Below, piece by piece: positions 12,301 to 24,452 of a stretch of DNA of 64,000 bases (position 1 is the first letter of the stretch; each line of letters starts with the position of its first letter). The notes beneath the pieces were generated by a model. The model did no database searches, had not been told where the DNA came from, and was given only the letters and a program-made list of their open reading frames with translations. The stretch covers positions 67,891,714-67,955,713 of the forward strand of contig NC_068366.1 of assembly GCF_020536995.1 (NCBI RefSeq). Direction: 5' to 3'. The position numbers and the translations under genes were made by a program. Source of the DNA: Dreissena polymorpha (lineage: Eukaryota; Mollusca; Bivalvia; Myida; Dreissenidae).

Positions 12301-13130
12301 ATCGGAAAAGAAATAATTTGGAATAATTCATTTACAAAAAATTCACACGGTTTATTTTTCTACAAAGTATGGCATTTTAAAAGAGTCAAACATGTAGAAC
12401 AAATATACGACTATGGAACAAAGCAATTTTATAGTTTTGAGCAATTACAAAACTTGCACATATTAAATACCAGAGATTTCCTGAAATACTTAAATCTAGA
12501 ATGGAAATAAAAGCTGAAATCTAAAAACAAACGTTGTCAACCGTCAGAATATTCACTCTAATAAATTTCAGATTGAACTAAAATCTGCAAATTATTAAAA
12601 CTGGTACTGACAAAGCAAATAAATCCAATTAAGGAAATTGCAAAATGGGATCTTTTTTTTAAATAAAGAAATATAAACGATTGTTTATTCAATCTCTTAG
12701 AGTGATACATGATACGAAGCTAAGTACGTTCTTGTATAAATATATTATGCACATTATTCCATATAATAGTTATTGCTATGTGGTTTAACCCAATCCAAAA
12801 TCTGTGATTTTTGTAGTATGTCAGTAGATTCGAGTGGGCATATGTTTTTGGAATGTCGTGTAACTCAATGTTTTTGGAACGGTGTTAAAGTGTTTATCGA
12901 ACGAACAGCGAATTTGCCGTTTATATCAAAATTTTGACTATGAACATATAAGCGTCTGTAACGTTACAGAAGTTCATACACACATGTCACATATTGTTAA
13001 TTTTATCATATCAATGGATTCTGTTTATAATTTTAGAAATAAGTACCAGAACAGTAATCCCAATATTAGTCATTTTAATGAATAGGCTGAAAATTGAGGA
13101 GATAATTGCTTTCAATACAAAAAAACACAA
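9320..13130 (+). mobile_element. Tx1/L1-type non-LTR retrotransposon, ORF2 remnant
   Basis: The start of an apurinic-type endonuclease is readable at about 9327 (MTSLNMCTFNVKGLN). It resumes after an insertion at about 9970 (NSVGVGILINRKSE, then IPIINIYAPNNDD). Reverse transcriptase follows: PVSLLNVDYKIASKSIANRI and TGFIKGRYIGENI near 11290-11430, the palm block GVWVGCPLSPYLF at 11665, and LFADD at 11797 (the FADD active-site block). A C-terminal CxxC-type region (CDFC, HMFLECRVTQCFW) lies near 12.8 kb. Many stops and frameshifts separate these pieces, so the copy is dead. No ORF1 was recognised upstream. Confidence 0.85.
9500..9962. repeat. palindromic array of about 31-bp TCGCTTCGTGT units inside the LINE endonuclease
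   Basis: About nine degenerate units of the type GTGTCGCTTCGTGTATCGCG followed by CAAAATATC run forward (9520-9715), reversed (9730-9800), then forward again (9855-9945). The block interrupts the endonuclease of the surrounding LINE between VITFYN and DGTIRTPYQS and looks like an insertion. Its CpG-rich base composition is unlike the flanks. Confidence 0.6.
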
Positions 13131-13430
13131 TTTGGAATAGTTTTTTTAAAATAATTCATTAAACATTGTAGTCTGAATATGCATTTTTATGCTTCGATCT
13201 ATTTGTCGAATTGTATTACTAGTAATTTATTATTCTGCTACAGCCTCATGTAAGACTCTCTAAAAAAGATACGTATCGCCAGCAGCATTCTTCTTTTAAC
13301 ATTCCAACTGTTGTGTGGTATTTTAGCTGCGCATTATATAAATGCGGTTTTGCATGTTGTACCATAATCTGTTTAAGTAAAGTTTCTCATTTCTGCACCA
13401 GAATCGTTTGAGTAAGTGATACGCCTTTTA

Positions 13431-14191
13431 ATTTGTTGTCTTCGTTCTCCTGATTTTGTTGTATGTGAGTCCTGGTATTTTGTGGCTGAATTTGAGGTGG
13501 TGATCAATTTAGGAAGAGGCTGAACATTTCAATTTATTTCATCCTCTTTGGATGTTTGTTTGTATGCTTCTGTAGGTCGCTTGGTCTTTTGGTATTTTCT
13601 TGTGATATAGGAGCGGCTTATCCATTACGAGGCATAACATTTCGAGAAGGCTTTATCTTTTTAGTGTTGTGTTTTTTCTTGTGCCGACTGGCCATTCAGT
13701 CTTGGGATTTTCAAGTGAATTAAAAACCGATCAATTCGGTATTTGCTGGTGAAATATGAGCGGATAATATATTAGGGTCTTTGGCCGGGAATGCGTTACC
13801 TCTTTTAGAGCTGTGTATTTCATTTTGCCGGATTGCAAGGATTGTTAAAGATGAAAACACAGTCGGTGCTTCGGTGTTTTTATTTACGTCGGCTTACCAT
13901 TGATACGAACAATGTTCTTGTGGAATTGAAGCGCGTGATATAATAGGGTCTGCAGAAAGCTGAACATTTCGAGAAAGCATTACTTCTTTGGGAGCTGTAT
14001 TTTCATCTCCGTTACCTCTTTTGGAGCTGTGTATTTCATTTTTGCCGGATTGCAAGTGAGTCCCTGCATGTTCTGCGGAAGTTGAAGCCGGTGATCATTT
14101 CTGATCTGCTGGAGTCTAATAATTTTGAGAAGGCGTTATCTCTGTGGGAGCTGTGTTTTCATTTGCGCCGGCTGGCCATTGAATCTTGTGA
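13431..14191 (-). pseudogene. decayed 3' continuation of the TIR copy B tail repeats
   Basis: Below the stop of the copy B last exon the same phrases recur in shifted frames. QWPAGANENTAPTEITPSQN is readable at about 14.15 kb, and weaker forms run to about 13.45 kb. This implies that the repeat-bearing tail was once longer or has been re-duplicated, then lost frame. Confidence 0.5.
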
Positions 14192-14973
14192 TTATGTAGA
14201 GGAGTTGGAAACGGATCCATTAGGATCCGCAGGAGGCTGAACATTTTGAGAAGTCGGTACCTCGGTGTTTTCATTTGCGTCGGCTGGCCATTGATACGTC
14301 GAATGTTCTTGTGGAATTGAAGCGCGTGATCTAATATGGACTGCAGAAGGCTGAACATTTTGAGAAGGCGTTACATATCTGGGAGCTGTGTTTTCATTTC
14401 CTTCGGCTTGACGTTGCGTCCCGGTATTTTCTGCATGAGGCTTAACATTTTGGGGAGGCGTTACCTCTTTTGGAGCTGTGTTTTCTGCATGAGGCTGAAC
14501 ATTTTGGGGAGGCGTTACCTCTTTTGGAGCTGTGTTTTCTGCATGAGGCAGAAGATTTTGAGGAGGCGTTAACTCTTTTGGAGCAGTGTTTTCTGCATGA
14601 GACTGAACATTTTGGGGAGGCGTTACCTCTTTTGGGGCTGTGCTTTCTGCATGAGGCTGAACATTTTGGGGAGGCATTACCTCATTTGGAGCTGTGTTTT
14701 CTGCAAGAGGCTGAACATTTTGGGGAAGCGTTACCTCTTTTGGAGCTGTGTTTTCATTTGGTCCGGCTGGATACGGAAAAGTTAGAACTCCCCTGCGTAA
14801 GAAACTTCTTATATGCGTTGTTCGTGTGATCGGTGCATTGATGGATGACGTTAAGAGGACCCAGGGGATGTCATTCATGTCGTTAAAGTCGAGAGTATTA
14901 CAATCATTAAGTGTATCAGGGACGACGGCACATCTTTCTCGGCAAACTGCAATCCATCGTTCACGCCTGTCGT
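14192..14973 (-). CDS. TIR copy B, last exon (TIR end plus 18-residue repeat tail)
   Basis: After a poly-pyrimidine CAG acceptor, 260 codons stay open. The first part (RRERWIAVCRERCAVVPDTL, TLDFNDMNDIPWVLLTSSIN) is the TIR C terminus, with PW at the box 3 position. Then come N-, P- and Q-rich repeats with consensus ENTAPKEVTPPQNVQPHA, and a degenerate end (QWPADANENTEVPTSQN). Copy C has the same kind of tail without the expansion. Compositional bias and repeats suggest a disordered extension. Confidence 0.7.
14431..14754 (-). repeat. coding minisatellite, 6 x 54 bp
   Basis: Six head-to-tail units of exactly 54 bp (unit starts at 14431, 14485, 14539, 14593, 14647 and 14701) each encode 18 residues. 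The units differ by only a few bases. The period is a multiple of three, so gain or loss of units would preserve the frame. Confidence 0.9.
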
Positions 14974-15429
14974 CTGAAAAAAAAAAGGTTTTGCAAATAA
15001 AACCATAAGCAGTTGCAAACAAAAAGATTGAAGTATATTCATAGCCGATCTACGACAAAACTGGTATAAAAGACATAGGTGATTACGCTATTTTAAACAA
15101 ACGTTCATTCCGTTTTCTGCGAATGCTGCGCATACATGAATTTTAAACAATGAAGTTAACAAAAGATGGATTACCATATAATTTATATAGAACATTATAA
15201 AATAACTACAACACTAAAATATATATTACAAAAACTATTTTAGTGACCAATATAGACTTAAACTTATCTTCAATCAGTTAGTAGTCGATATAGTATGATG
15301 AAGTTTGTGCAGGGAAAACATGCTACTTGTAAACATAATATCGCTTTGGTTAAGAAATGCGTAAACTCCTTAAATGAAATTATTAACATTTGTCTATCAA
15401 TATCACAATGCGTCTAGCAACGTTTTCAC
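14974..15429 (-). other. intron of TIR copy B, homologous to the copy C intron
   Basis: About 120 bases next to the last exon (for example ATAGCCGATCTACGACAAAA near 15040) match the corresponding intron of copy C (ATAGCCGATTTATGACAAAA near 28930). Introns were therefore duplicated along with the exons by DNA-level duplication, not by retroposition. Confidence 0.6.
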
Positions 15430-15525
15430 CTGTCGTTAATGCTTGTGAAAATCGTTCTTGGAATCCGAAAAATCTGCTTAAATTGAAGAAATGACCTTGA
15501 AATGACTATTATCACCGTTCGGCAT
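15430..15525 (-). CDS. TIR copy B, exon B (frameshifted)
   Basis: After acceptor TTTTTCAG the exon reads CRTVIIVISRSFLQF, the TIR strand and helix following box 2. From about 15460 downward the similarity to copy C (FQERFAQEL) continues in another frame (FQERFSQAL), which locates the net +4 nt change near 15460-15475. Confidence 0.7.
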
Positions 15526-16649
15526 CTGAAAAAGAAAAACATGAGAAACATAAGGAAATGGATAGTTGCAGATGCGTCAAACCAAGAAAAACGTGATTTC
15601 TCCTCTTTTTACAACTCAAAAGTCTATATCCCCATTTCAAAAATATTCATATGAATGACTCATGAATCGGTTAAAACATAACAAAGCGAATTTTCATTCG
15701 AAGAACAATAGATGTAGAAGATAAAACACTTTAAATATTTATTTTTACAATTATTATGCGATTCTCATTGTTCACATAACAATCAAAATATAAAAGGTCA
15801 AATCGATTACTTGCTTAAGTTTTTTACCAAAGTCCAATTGAAGAAATTGTGACGAAGTAAATTTAAATAAAATATATATCTTCTGTAACATTGAAATGAC
15901 TGCAAATCACCTAATTAATGCATCCGTAAGAGCATTCGCATGGCTTACTAGAGGTCACATATTCGAGTGCCATACTAGCTGCACACGTATCTGCTGCCGG
16001 ACACATCTGTATTTTTCCATTCGTTTTACAGTTCAAGTGTGCGATATTCACCCTATATTTAAAGTTATTTTAGTCTTTCATTCCGAACGATTTGCAACGC
16101 CGTTGAATAATTTAATGTTTCTATATAGGTACAATACACACTTTTAAACGAACTGTCACTTCACTTCAAATATGGAATAAAAAAGCGATTGATGTTCATT
16201 TATGGTTGTCACCTTTAGAGAACAATATTTCAGCCGTTCACATATTCTTATCCGTATCGTACTGAATAGTAGATTTTAATGAGGGATTTTACGTGATCAT
16301 TTGCATATATCGGGTTATTCATAATTAAAATGTTCAAATGAGTAACTAATTATTGTATTTATTTGAAACTGAGGTACTTGAACTTGTGTTTGACTAAGTG
16401 TTCATGAGTCAATGGTGGTTTTTATTCAAGTAATTATTTACTTTCGTTTACACTTGAATACTCTATTATGACCAAGCACACATACGCCTTTCAAATTTCA
16501 TAGCAGTGTGAATATATAGGCTGGACGTAATGGTTATATATCGAATTGATGTGCAGATCTGTATAAGATCTTTAATCAGACGCATATGACTGAGTTTAGT
16601 ATAGCCATGCATATATCTGCAAGGACTACAACCTGTGATATGTACCCAC
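15526..16649. other. intron of TIR copy B
   Basis: The sequence between exons A and B holds no other supported feature. The 83-codon plus-strand open frame at 15896 shows no family motif. Confidence 0.5.
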
Positions 16650-16848
16650 CTTTCCTCAATTTCGCCAGCATTGCTGATGTGTTGGGATGCACCCGATAGA
16701 CCATCGCGACCTGGGACGTAGAGTCGAAGTCCTCTTCTATCTTCTAGCTCCTCAATCAGGTCTTGTACGAACCGCGTGTCCTCGGGGTCGTCTTGATTGT
16801 GACACACGAAAGCGTCGAACCAAAAACCCTGACTGCGGTCATCATCGT
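16650..16848 (-). CDS. TIR copy B, exon A (TIR boxes 1 and 2)
   Basis: The 199-nt exon enters in phase 1 and leaves in phase 2. Box 1 is FDAFVCH. Box 2 is GLRLYVPGRDGLSGAS, where the usual RDxxPG has serine in place of proline. It ends GEIEE before a GTGGGT donor, at the same position as in copy C. Confidence 0.8.
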
Positions 16849-19800
16849 CTTATTGGAAAATATTACGTATAATTATAAGTAAACAGTTTAAAATGCTCAA
16901 AATAAGTCATTCTTGTGAATGCAAAAATACTTAAGGGAAAGGCGTAAACTTGCTGTTTAATATTTCACAACAGAAGGTGAAACAAATTTTTTTAGATTAA
17001 AACTAACGCACAGCACAAATGTGCAATTTTTAGCAACAGGTCGATACAATAAAGGATTTTCTTTCATAAATTTGGCACTGGCGTCGTGAAAAGTCACTTG
17101 ACAAATAGTGATGAAAGTCGAATCAAGTCCATATATTGTGCAAGACCTTCGTTTCGGGCACGTGTAGAACATAATCTAATTTTTGTTGTGATAAGAAATT
17201 TAAGTAATATCCAATCGATGATCCAGGACCAAGGTAATCTTTTAACCAACACTTGAATATATTGTTTCTATCCCGTGGCAAATTATCTCATAGGGATTTT
17301 GTCGTTTTGCTTGTTTTCATTATGGATCAATGTTGGTTCCTTTCCAACGTAAGCAAGAAATGTATCCGGGGCGCATTCATGCCGCCAGTTTCCACTTTTG
17401 TCTCAAAACTCAACAAATGAAAACTTAATGAACCAAACTATTCAGTTGCGCACTTTTACATGCTAGTTAATTTGATTGTATTGTTATATTACTTAAGCAT
17501 AACTACTTGTTTAGTAACGCGATGCATACGTTTAAAGAAAGTTTGCTTTCCGTAAGCAATGACCTTATCTCCAGTTGTGGTTAAATGACTAATGCATTAA
17601 AAAATGTTAAATGCGTCCGGAATTTATTATTATAACTGTTCACTAACTTTGAAAGCAGTTGTATGTATGTGCTCAAATTTATCCAGGAAGTATTACTGCT
17701 CCATGTGATAAGCACTTTACATAATAATATCGTTTTTACTGACTCTGGCTCGTTACTTGCTAAGTATTACACTGTGGGGAATTTGAGCTAAGAGTTTAGG
17801 CCTACATATTTGAGAATTGAGCATCTCCTGATAATGACAACTAGGCCGTAAATATTTGATTCTCTAATCGCCCAAATACAATAAGAACGGTTTGTTTGGT
17901 GCCTGACCGAATAAAAACACAATTGCTTTTACAATGCAAAAAATCAAGTTATAAAGTATAAGACCGTCGCCCAAGTGTGTCTATCCAACACGTATTCGTC
18001 GCGTTTTGTAATAATCAGGCAACTCGCATAGATCTAAAAGCTTCCAAGGTAATACTAAGGCAATTTCTTTTTCAATCTACTAGAGTTTTTTAATAGCAAT
18101 CACAAATCAATATAGCCGGTTATAGCAATTAACACTTCCAAAGTTCGTATGAGAATGGTGTTTTTCTTAGCGAAAAACTCAATATTCCGATTGTTTATGT
18201 TGTCTTGAATACTTAAATTGACCCGGCTATTTTACTAGGGACAAGGGTCGTACATGCGACACAGTCTCTACAAAGTGAATTGGACTGTGTTGCAAATACA
18301 CTTGCATGAAATATGATGAATTCACGGTCCTCAAAAGATCGGAATGAGGTACACATGCACATACACGTAACCTTAGTGGGATCTATATAAAACTTTCTGC
18401 AAGAGGGTTCGACCAAAATTATAGTTTCTTTCTTGTTTGTTTAAATGCTTGTCCCCTATATATTTCTTATATTCCGATAATAGTTATTGGCAATAGCATA
18501 TAACACGTATAATTATACGTCAGTTGACAAAATCGCTTGGTTTAAACATTTTCTTCAAACTAACTAATATTGTTTCACATTATGTCAAAAAAACATTCAC
18601 ATATGTACATGTTTTATATGATTTGAACTCAATACATGGACTTATATAACTCTTCTCCCCGGTATAAATACAGTGCATGTTGTCGGAAAATAATTGGATT
18701 GTAAATGATTAAGCAATAATCACGATATGACAAAAAGGAGAAACTAAGTGCAAATAATATTATGAAATTTAAGGTTAAGAGATGCATGTGCAGATGTTTG
18801 GGTAGAAACGAAATAGATTTTGAAAGACTTGTTTGGTGCAAAGGTGAAAAAGTCGTTCTGTAGCATATTCACGTATCAAATAGCTTACTATTGATCATTC
18901 ATTTTAAACATCATCATATATTATAATTTCGATACAAGAAGTGTAATATATTTTCCGAAAATATGTACATAATGGCTGCATTCGGCAAAGTTATGTGGCG
19001 TCGTTGAGTGAAGTAGACAGAGACGTAACGGGGATGTAATATGTTGCGTCTGAAAAGATCTTCATTTAAGGTTCATGGGGGGGATAAAATTCATTAAAAA
19101 TTCGCTTTGGTTTTTCTTCATTCAATGTGGTACAATATGGTCAAACTATATATCATTTTAAAGCTAAAGACGGATAGAATAACATAAACACATTTTTGAC
19201 ATTCAATATTTGTGTGCTTTATTCATATTTTGGTTTAAAACCAATACATTTTTACACTAATTTACAAAATCTCAATCTAAAGTTAGGAAGGATATGCACT
19301 ACCTTAAGTTGAATAAATACAAAGCTATATACATATACAAGGTCAAGTTAGCAACATTTCACAGAAAATTATTGTCATAAAACAACAAATGAGTTTTTAT
19401 TCAACTGCCTATTTTGGATAAATTTCCTAAACAAAGTTCTAAAAATAACTAAAACGTAACTACTTTTTAAAAATCCAGGTATGGTGGATAGTAAGAGTCA
19501 CAATTCTTCTTCAAAGGCTTAACAATTTTGTTATTTACCTCTCAACCAAATTGCAAATTTAAACCATCTAAAATTGAAATAGATTGCAGACGACATATAA
19601 AATTGTAAAGAATTATAAAGAAATTGGCAAACCGATTGATTTTATATTTCGATTAATTCTACCCATTTTGAAAGCGTGGCCCTCGCTGTGCTCCGTAGAA
19701 AAACGTGCAAAACAAATCGGTCGAAACCACGTGCAGTAGTGAGAAAACCGGGTATGTGTATACACATACCTGAGAAAACACAAACATATTTTGACAGTTG

Positions 19801-20869
19801 GTTCGCAACTAGTAAAACAACTATTAACATTAATCAGCAAGAGATCGCACTCAATAACAGAAATGACCACGTAGAGATATCATCACTTACCCTATTTCAA
19901 ATATTTTCCAGCTGAAAATTGTCCCCCACACGTCTTTTTTAGTTTATTTGTATTGTTTTTTTCTGGAGCCGAAGTGCATCTCACAGAATATCCATCTAAC
20001 TTCCGTTGTTTTCACTTTCGTTATTAAAAACTTTGTTTAAAAGAATTATTTCTCCTTTTAGATTGTTAAAGCGATGTGTTATTATATATTATCAATAGAA
20101 TAGTATACCGTGATGAATTTAACGGAGTTACGTATCGATCTTTCTGTCAGTCTGTAAGCGTACTCTTTTATGCGCAATAATATCAGTATGGTGATTCGAC
20201 AACAATTGTAAACATTGGTGAAATGCTTCTTACATAGTTATTCTTTTGAGTGTTTATGAGGTCTGATCGTGCAGTTTGCAAACATCAACGGAAAGATTAC
20301 AATCCAATGCATTTGTCATCGTCAACCGTTTGGAATGTCAATTAGGCGATGAGTTAGTTTTTAGCATGTTTCTTTCTATGTTATGAATTTACAAATGGCT
20401 GCCCCCATGGTGATGAAATGACATGTGTTCGAGTTTTGATATTTCTAGATATGTAAACTTTTTTTACTATTTAAGCGTAACTTGCCCTCGTCAATGTCGA
20501 TATTATTCACTAGTTATATAATTTTCCGCCGAAATACGTGGAATAAACATGATTCAGATTTTTGAAAATAATGTATATATTAGTGTTAAAATCGCTTTGT
20601 ATTTTGATTGATTTTGTGGATGGTATGATACGTTGATGTACAAAATTGGTAGCAGTTTGAAGGAAAAACATCCTTTAAAGCATATATGTATACATTTTCA
20701 ATGTGGCACTCTTCCTTTAGTCAAATTTGAGTTCAATGCTTGGGGTCCGACATTTTTCAAAATGAAGCCTCTACATGAACCTTAAAGCGCTACACTTTGT
20801 TCTCAAGCGTGTATATAACATTTTCGAGCGTTGTTTGCAGTAAGACTATAAGTGATTTGGAATGAATAT
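16849..20869. other. no gene recognised; start matches copy C upstream intron
   Basis: The stretch at about 16965-17045 (ACTAACGCACAGCACAAATG) resembles intron sequence just upstream of copy C exon A (about 32085-32160) and another piece at about 33235-33300. It marks the extent of the duplicated block. Beyond it I see no death-domain exon, repeat family or RNA gene. Confidence 0.45.
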
Positions 20870-21200
20870 ATCAATGCTAACACTCCTTTTAACCCAATGA
20901 ATCGATTTAGCATTTATGACATCACCGGGAAGATTATTCCATTCAAATACAGACTATGGTAGGAAAGAATTTGAACACAGTGATGCTCGGGCAGTTATTG
21001 TTTGAAGATGCGACGAAATTCTTAGCAAGTAATTGCTACCTGATCCAACTGTTGCGGACAAAATTGTAATAGTTAGGTACATTTTTATAGTTCATAGTAT
21101 ACATTAATATTTTTTATGCTAACGTCTTCGTTGAATAATAGATTCCCATCCTAGCTCATGATAAACTTTTCTAACGAGACTAAACGCGTGCATCCAGATG
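20870..21200 (-). mobile_element. LINE 3'-end fragment (CR1/L2/Jockey-like)
   Basis: On the minus strand WNNLPGDVINAKSI near 20.93 kb is the typical C-terminal signature that follows reverse transcriptase in many CR1, L2 and Jockey elements. Upstream residues (CPSITVFKFFPTIV) fit with frame breaks. It is a short, old, dead fragment. Confidence 0.5.
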
Positions 21201-21779
21201 CTAATTTGTCTCATGACTGTACTTTGCATGAACATATATCTTGTATTACTATACAAGCATAGGCACGAGTAAATATCATGCGCCGAGTAAAAACAACACG
21301 TGATAGAAACGCTCTTGAGAAAATATAATTTTCGTTCATAAGACCAATTCTTTGGTATTCAGTGGAGTTTTTGATATTTGTACACAATATGAAAAAGATG
21401 AACTAGAAAAATCCAAACTGAAGACAACACCGCTTAACAAGGTATGTGTCAAGTATGTGGTATCTGATCCGTTTTCTGCTGCATTATTATTTCTGTTGAT
21501 GCACAATTAAGAAAGTCCCAAATCTTTTTAAAATAAGCAAACAAATAAACACATCATTTTACAGCGGATCAAGCAATTATTAACTGTATTTTTTCTGAAA
21601 CTTAAATTCATGTTCATAATCTTGTGTAATTTAAGCGCATCGTAGACTTGTAAGTTCTGCCAAATGTAACGAGTCCTTGATTGTATTGCAAGCCACACAA
21701 GAAACTCTTAACAGTAAAAAAAAAACTTCAAATAAAGTGTGTGCATAACTTTTATATTATATTCCATTGTTAATAAATA

Positions 21780-23460
21780 TCTAAGCATGAAAGGTAGATC
21801 TGTATATGTGGCTCTCATAGATTTCCAGAAAGCCTTTGATTCAGTAAATCGGGTTTTTTAGTACAATGTTCTAAAACAAAATGGTGTCAAAGGTCATTTG
21901 TATGAAGCCATACAACAAATTTATTCATCTGTTAAAGCATGTGTTCGATCAGATGAAGGAGTATCTGATACATTTTCATGTCCTGTTGGACTTCGTCAAG
22001 GGTGTAGCTTAAGCCCAATTTTATTTGCAATGTTCATCAATTAATTAAATACAATGTTAAACAATAATAATACCAGAGGAATCCAATTATTCCCTGATAC
22101 TGTTGACATTTTCATGCTAATGCTTGCTGATGATATAGGCCTTATTGCTGATACTGTTGTTGGTTTGCAAAAGCAATTAAACATTTTAAATGATTTTTGT
22201 ACACAAAACAAGCTTACAGTTAATATTGAAAAAAACAAAATACTAGTGTTTAAACGTCGGGGCCAAATAGCAGTAGAGAAAAATGGACATATAATAGCAG
22301 TCGACTAGATATTGTTTATGGTTTTACATATGTTGGTTTACATTTTTCAAATAGACTGCCTATGTACAAAATGGCTGAGACTATGACTACCAAGGCTAAG
22401 AAGGTTCTTATATGTATTTTGAACTCTTTTCAACATATATCCTGTTTGCCATTTAACACTTTTTTCAAAATATTTGACTCGAAGATTGCATCTGTAATGT
22501 TATATGGCTCAGAATTATGGGATCTAAGAACCCCACATTGTATAGAATCTTTGCAAATATATGTATGCAAAAGATTTTTTAATGTAAATAAAACAGCATG
22601 TAATGATGTCATACTAGGAGATACCGGTAGATTCCCTTTGCATATCTATTCATCTATACGTTGTATTAAATATTGGTTACGATTATTAGAGCTACCTAGA
22701 TATAGATACCCTAGCCTATGCTATGAAATGCTTATGTACTTTGATAATCTAGGCTTCAATAACTGGGCCAGTGATGTTAGGCTAAACTTATACAGAAATG
22801 GTTTTGGTTATGTCTGGGAAGAGCAAAATGTTATAAACTCTAAACTGTTTTTATTACAATATGAACAAAAGCTGAATGATCAAGCTATGCAAAATTGGAA
22901 TGCTAGGTGTAGAGTGAATAGCAAAATGTGTCATTATATAATGTTTAAACAGTGTTTTGAAGTGGAAAAGTATATAAATATTATTGATATTAAAAAAATT
23001 TAGACAATGTTTTGCAAATTTCCGAAGTTCATCACACAACCTCTTGATATAAAAGAGTAGACATTTTAATATAGTTAGAGAATTTCGTGTACGTATATAT
23101 TGTGAAACACTCATCGAAGATGAGTATCATTTTATGTTAATATGTCCTCTGTATGCTAATCTCCGTTCTATGTATATACCATTGTACTATTTCCAACATC
23201 CACCTTTAGAGAAATTCTATGATTTGATGTCTACTGAAAATGAAAAGTTAATACGAAACATTGCTATGTATATATATATATAACTCATTTAAAGAGAGAG
23301 ATCAGTGGATGGAAATGCACAGATAATAATATTCTTATTATCAAACCCATATTGTATAGTTAGGACCATAACCACATGCTGCGTATTATGATTATTTTGA
23401 TGATGTATATATTGTGTTTGGTCCGGAGGCCATATATGCAAATAAACTATTGAATTGAAT
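21780..23460 (+). mobile_element. 5'-truncated LINE, reverse transcriptase and C-terminal domain
   Basis: The reading frame from 21787 encodes KGRSVYVALIDFQKAFDSVN, then GLRQGCSLSPILFAMFIN and LADDIGLIADTVVGLQKQLN, which are reverse transcriptase blocks with the catalytic pair as LADD. There are in-frame stops at about 21859 and 22039, and a frame change near 22305. From 22362 a 213-codon frame covers the C-terminal region (YGSELWDLRTPHCIESLQIY, RFPLHIYSSIRCIKYWLRL). A further piece (EDEYHFMLICPLYANLR) lies near 23.12 kb. The 3' end near 23440 has a TTGAAT-type tail. Clade not settled. The few breaks suggest a fairly young copy. Confidence 0.85.
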
Positions 23461-24448
23461 ATATTGTCCATTATATGAAAATGTGACGAATCAAGAGAAA
23501 TTAAGGATCCTGCACTTACTTTGTGTTTCAAATTAAGTTCATATGTCAAGTACTCTGAAGTTACATAAGTTTGAAGACGACTAAGGAACATATAAATCAA
23601 CAGACAAATGTTTTACATACAGCCTTCTGTGCACTTGCTGGCTTATCAAGTTTTATGATTATATCTGATGCAAACTTTAACTTATTACAATGTAAACTTG
23701 TGTTCTAGTTTAACTAAATTAAACTTGACTTTTAACCTCTGGTGCTACTGTAGATGTTTAGGGTATCTTAAATATTTTTATTCGAGTTAAATATACTCTT
23801 ATATATATATATATATATATATATGCTAAAGAACAAACTAAAAACTTTTTAATGTAATTTTGATATTTTGACAATGACACTACAACTCCCTAGTGAAATA
23901 TTGATTGTTCACTTATTTACTTTTGTTTCATTCGAATATCATTAGCATGGCTATACCCAGAAGTCATAACAGGAAAACGTTTCTTAAAACTAACACTGTC
24001 ACCATTTCTAGAGCAAGAAAGAGAACTGATAACATATTTTCTGTAAGCAGGGATGTTTAACCAACCCTTCCTTTACTATTTCCCACCTTTTCACTTCGGT
24101 TTGGTATGCAAAGTATGTTTGGGCTAGTGCACTGGATGTAAAGCATGTTACTTAGGTCTTAATCTAAGCTTCATACACACAGCATGTCAGCATAACACCT
24201 CCATCCGAATTTAAGTTGTAAGTGAATAACACTTTTGTTTTTTATTTTAACTAACTATTACCGTTAATCTCCCAAAATTGCAATCCCAAGCAAAGACTGC
24301 ATTAACTAAAAAAATGGTAATGCAAGACCTCCTTCCAAACTAAGTTATTCGCTGAATATTTTCTGCTATTTTTATTTACTTGCTCTTCACCTGTATAGCC
24401 AAAAATGAAATTCAAAACCTTGGGGGCATGTAAGCTACCCACCATAAT
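23461..24448. other. no gene recognised; (TA)n tract
   Basis: A (TA)n microsatellite lies at about 23797-23824. Otherwise the sequence is AT-rich without recognisable features. Confidence 0.5.
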
Positions 24449-24452
24449 TTAA

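Larger units (their letters stand above)
14192..16848 (-). pseudogene. MyD88-like TIR module, copy B (frame-disrupted)
   Basis: Three minus-strand exons spell a MyD88-type TIR domain: 16848-16650 (FDAFVCHNQDDPEDTRFVQD, EELEDRRGLRLYVPGRD), 15525-15430 (CRTVIIVISRSFLQF) and 14973-14192 (RRERWIAVCRERCAVVPDTL, then a repeat tail). Borders are GT-AG and phases match copy C except in the middle exon. That exon is 96 nt against 92 nt in copy C, so a net +4 nt shifts the frame and the spliced product would stop four codons into the last exon. No death-domain exon was found between this module and copy C. It may be a pseudogene, may use another splice form, or may carry an assembly error. Confidence 0.7.

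Noticed and set aside
14470-14829. 119-codon plus-strand ORF over the 54-bp repeats
   Set aside because: It is the antisense shadow of the repeat array. The minus strand joins the TIR exon in frame and is the coding one.
19066-20785. Inverted 13-mers (TTTAAGGTTCATG) with TTAA, suggesting a 1.7-kb TTAA transposon
   Set aside because: A single 13-base inverted match at this spacing is expected by chance in a window of this size, and nothing else in the termini matches.
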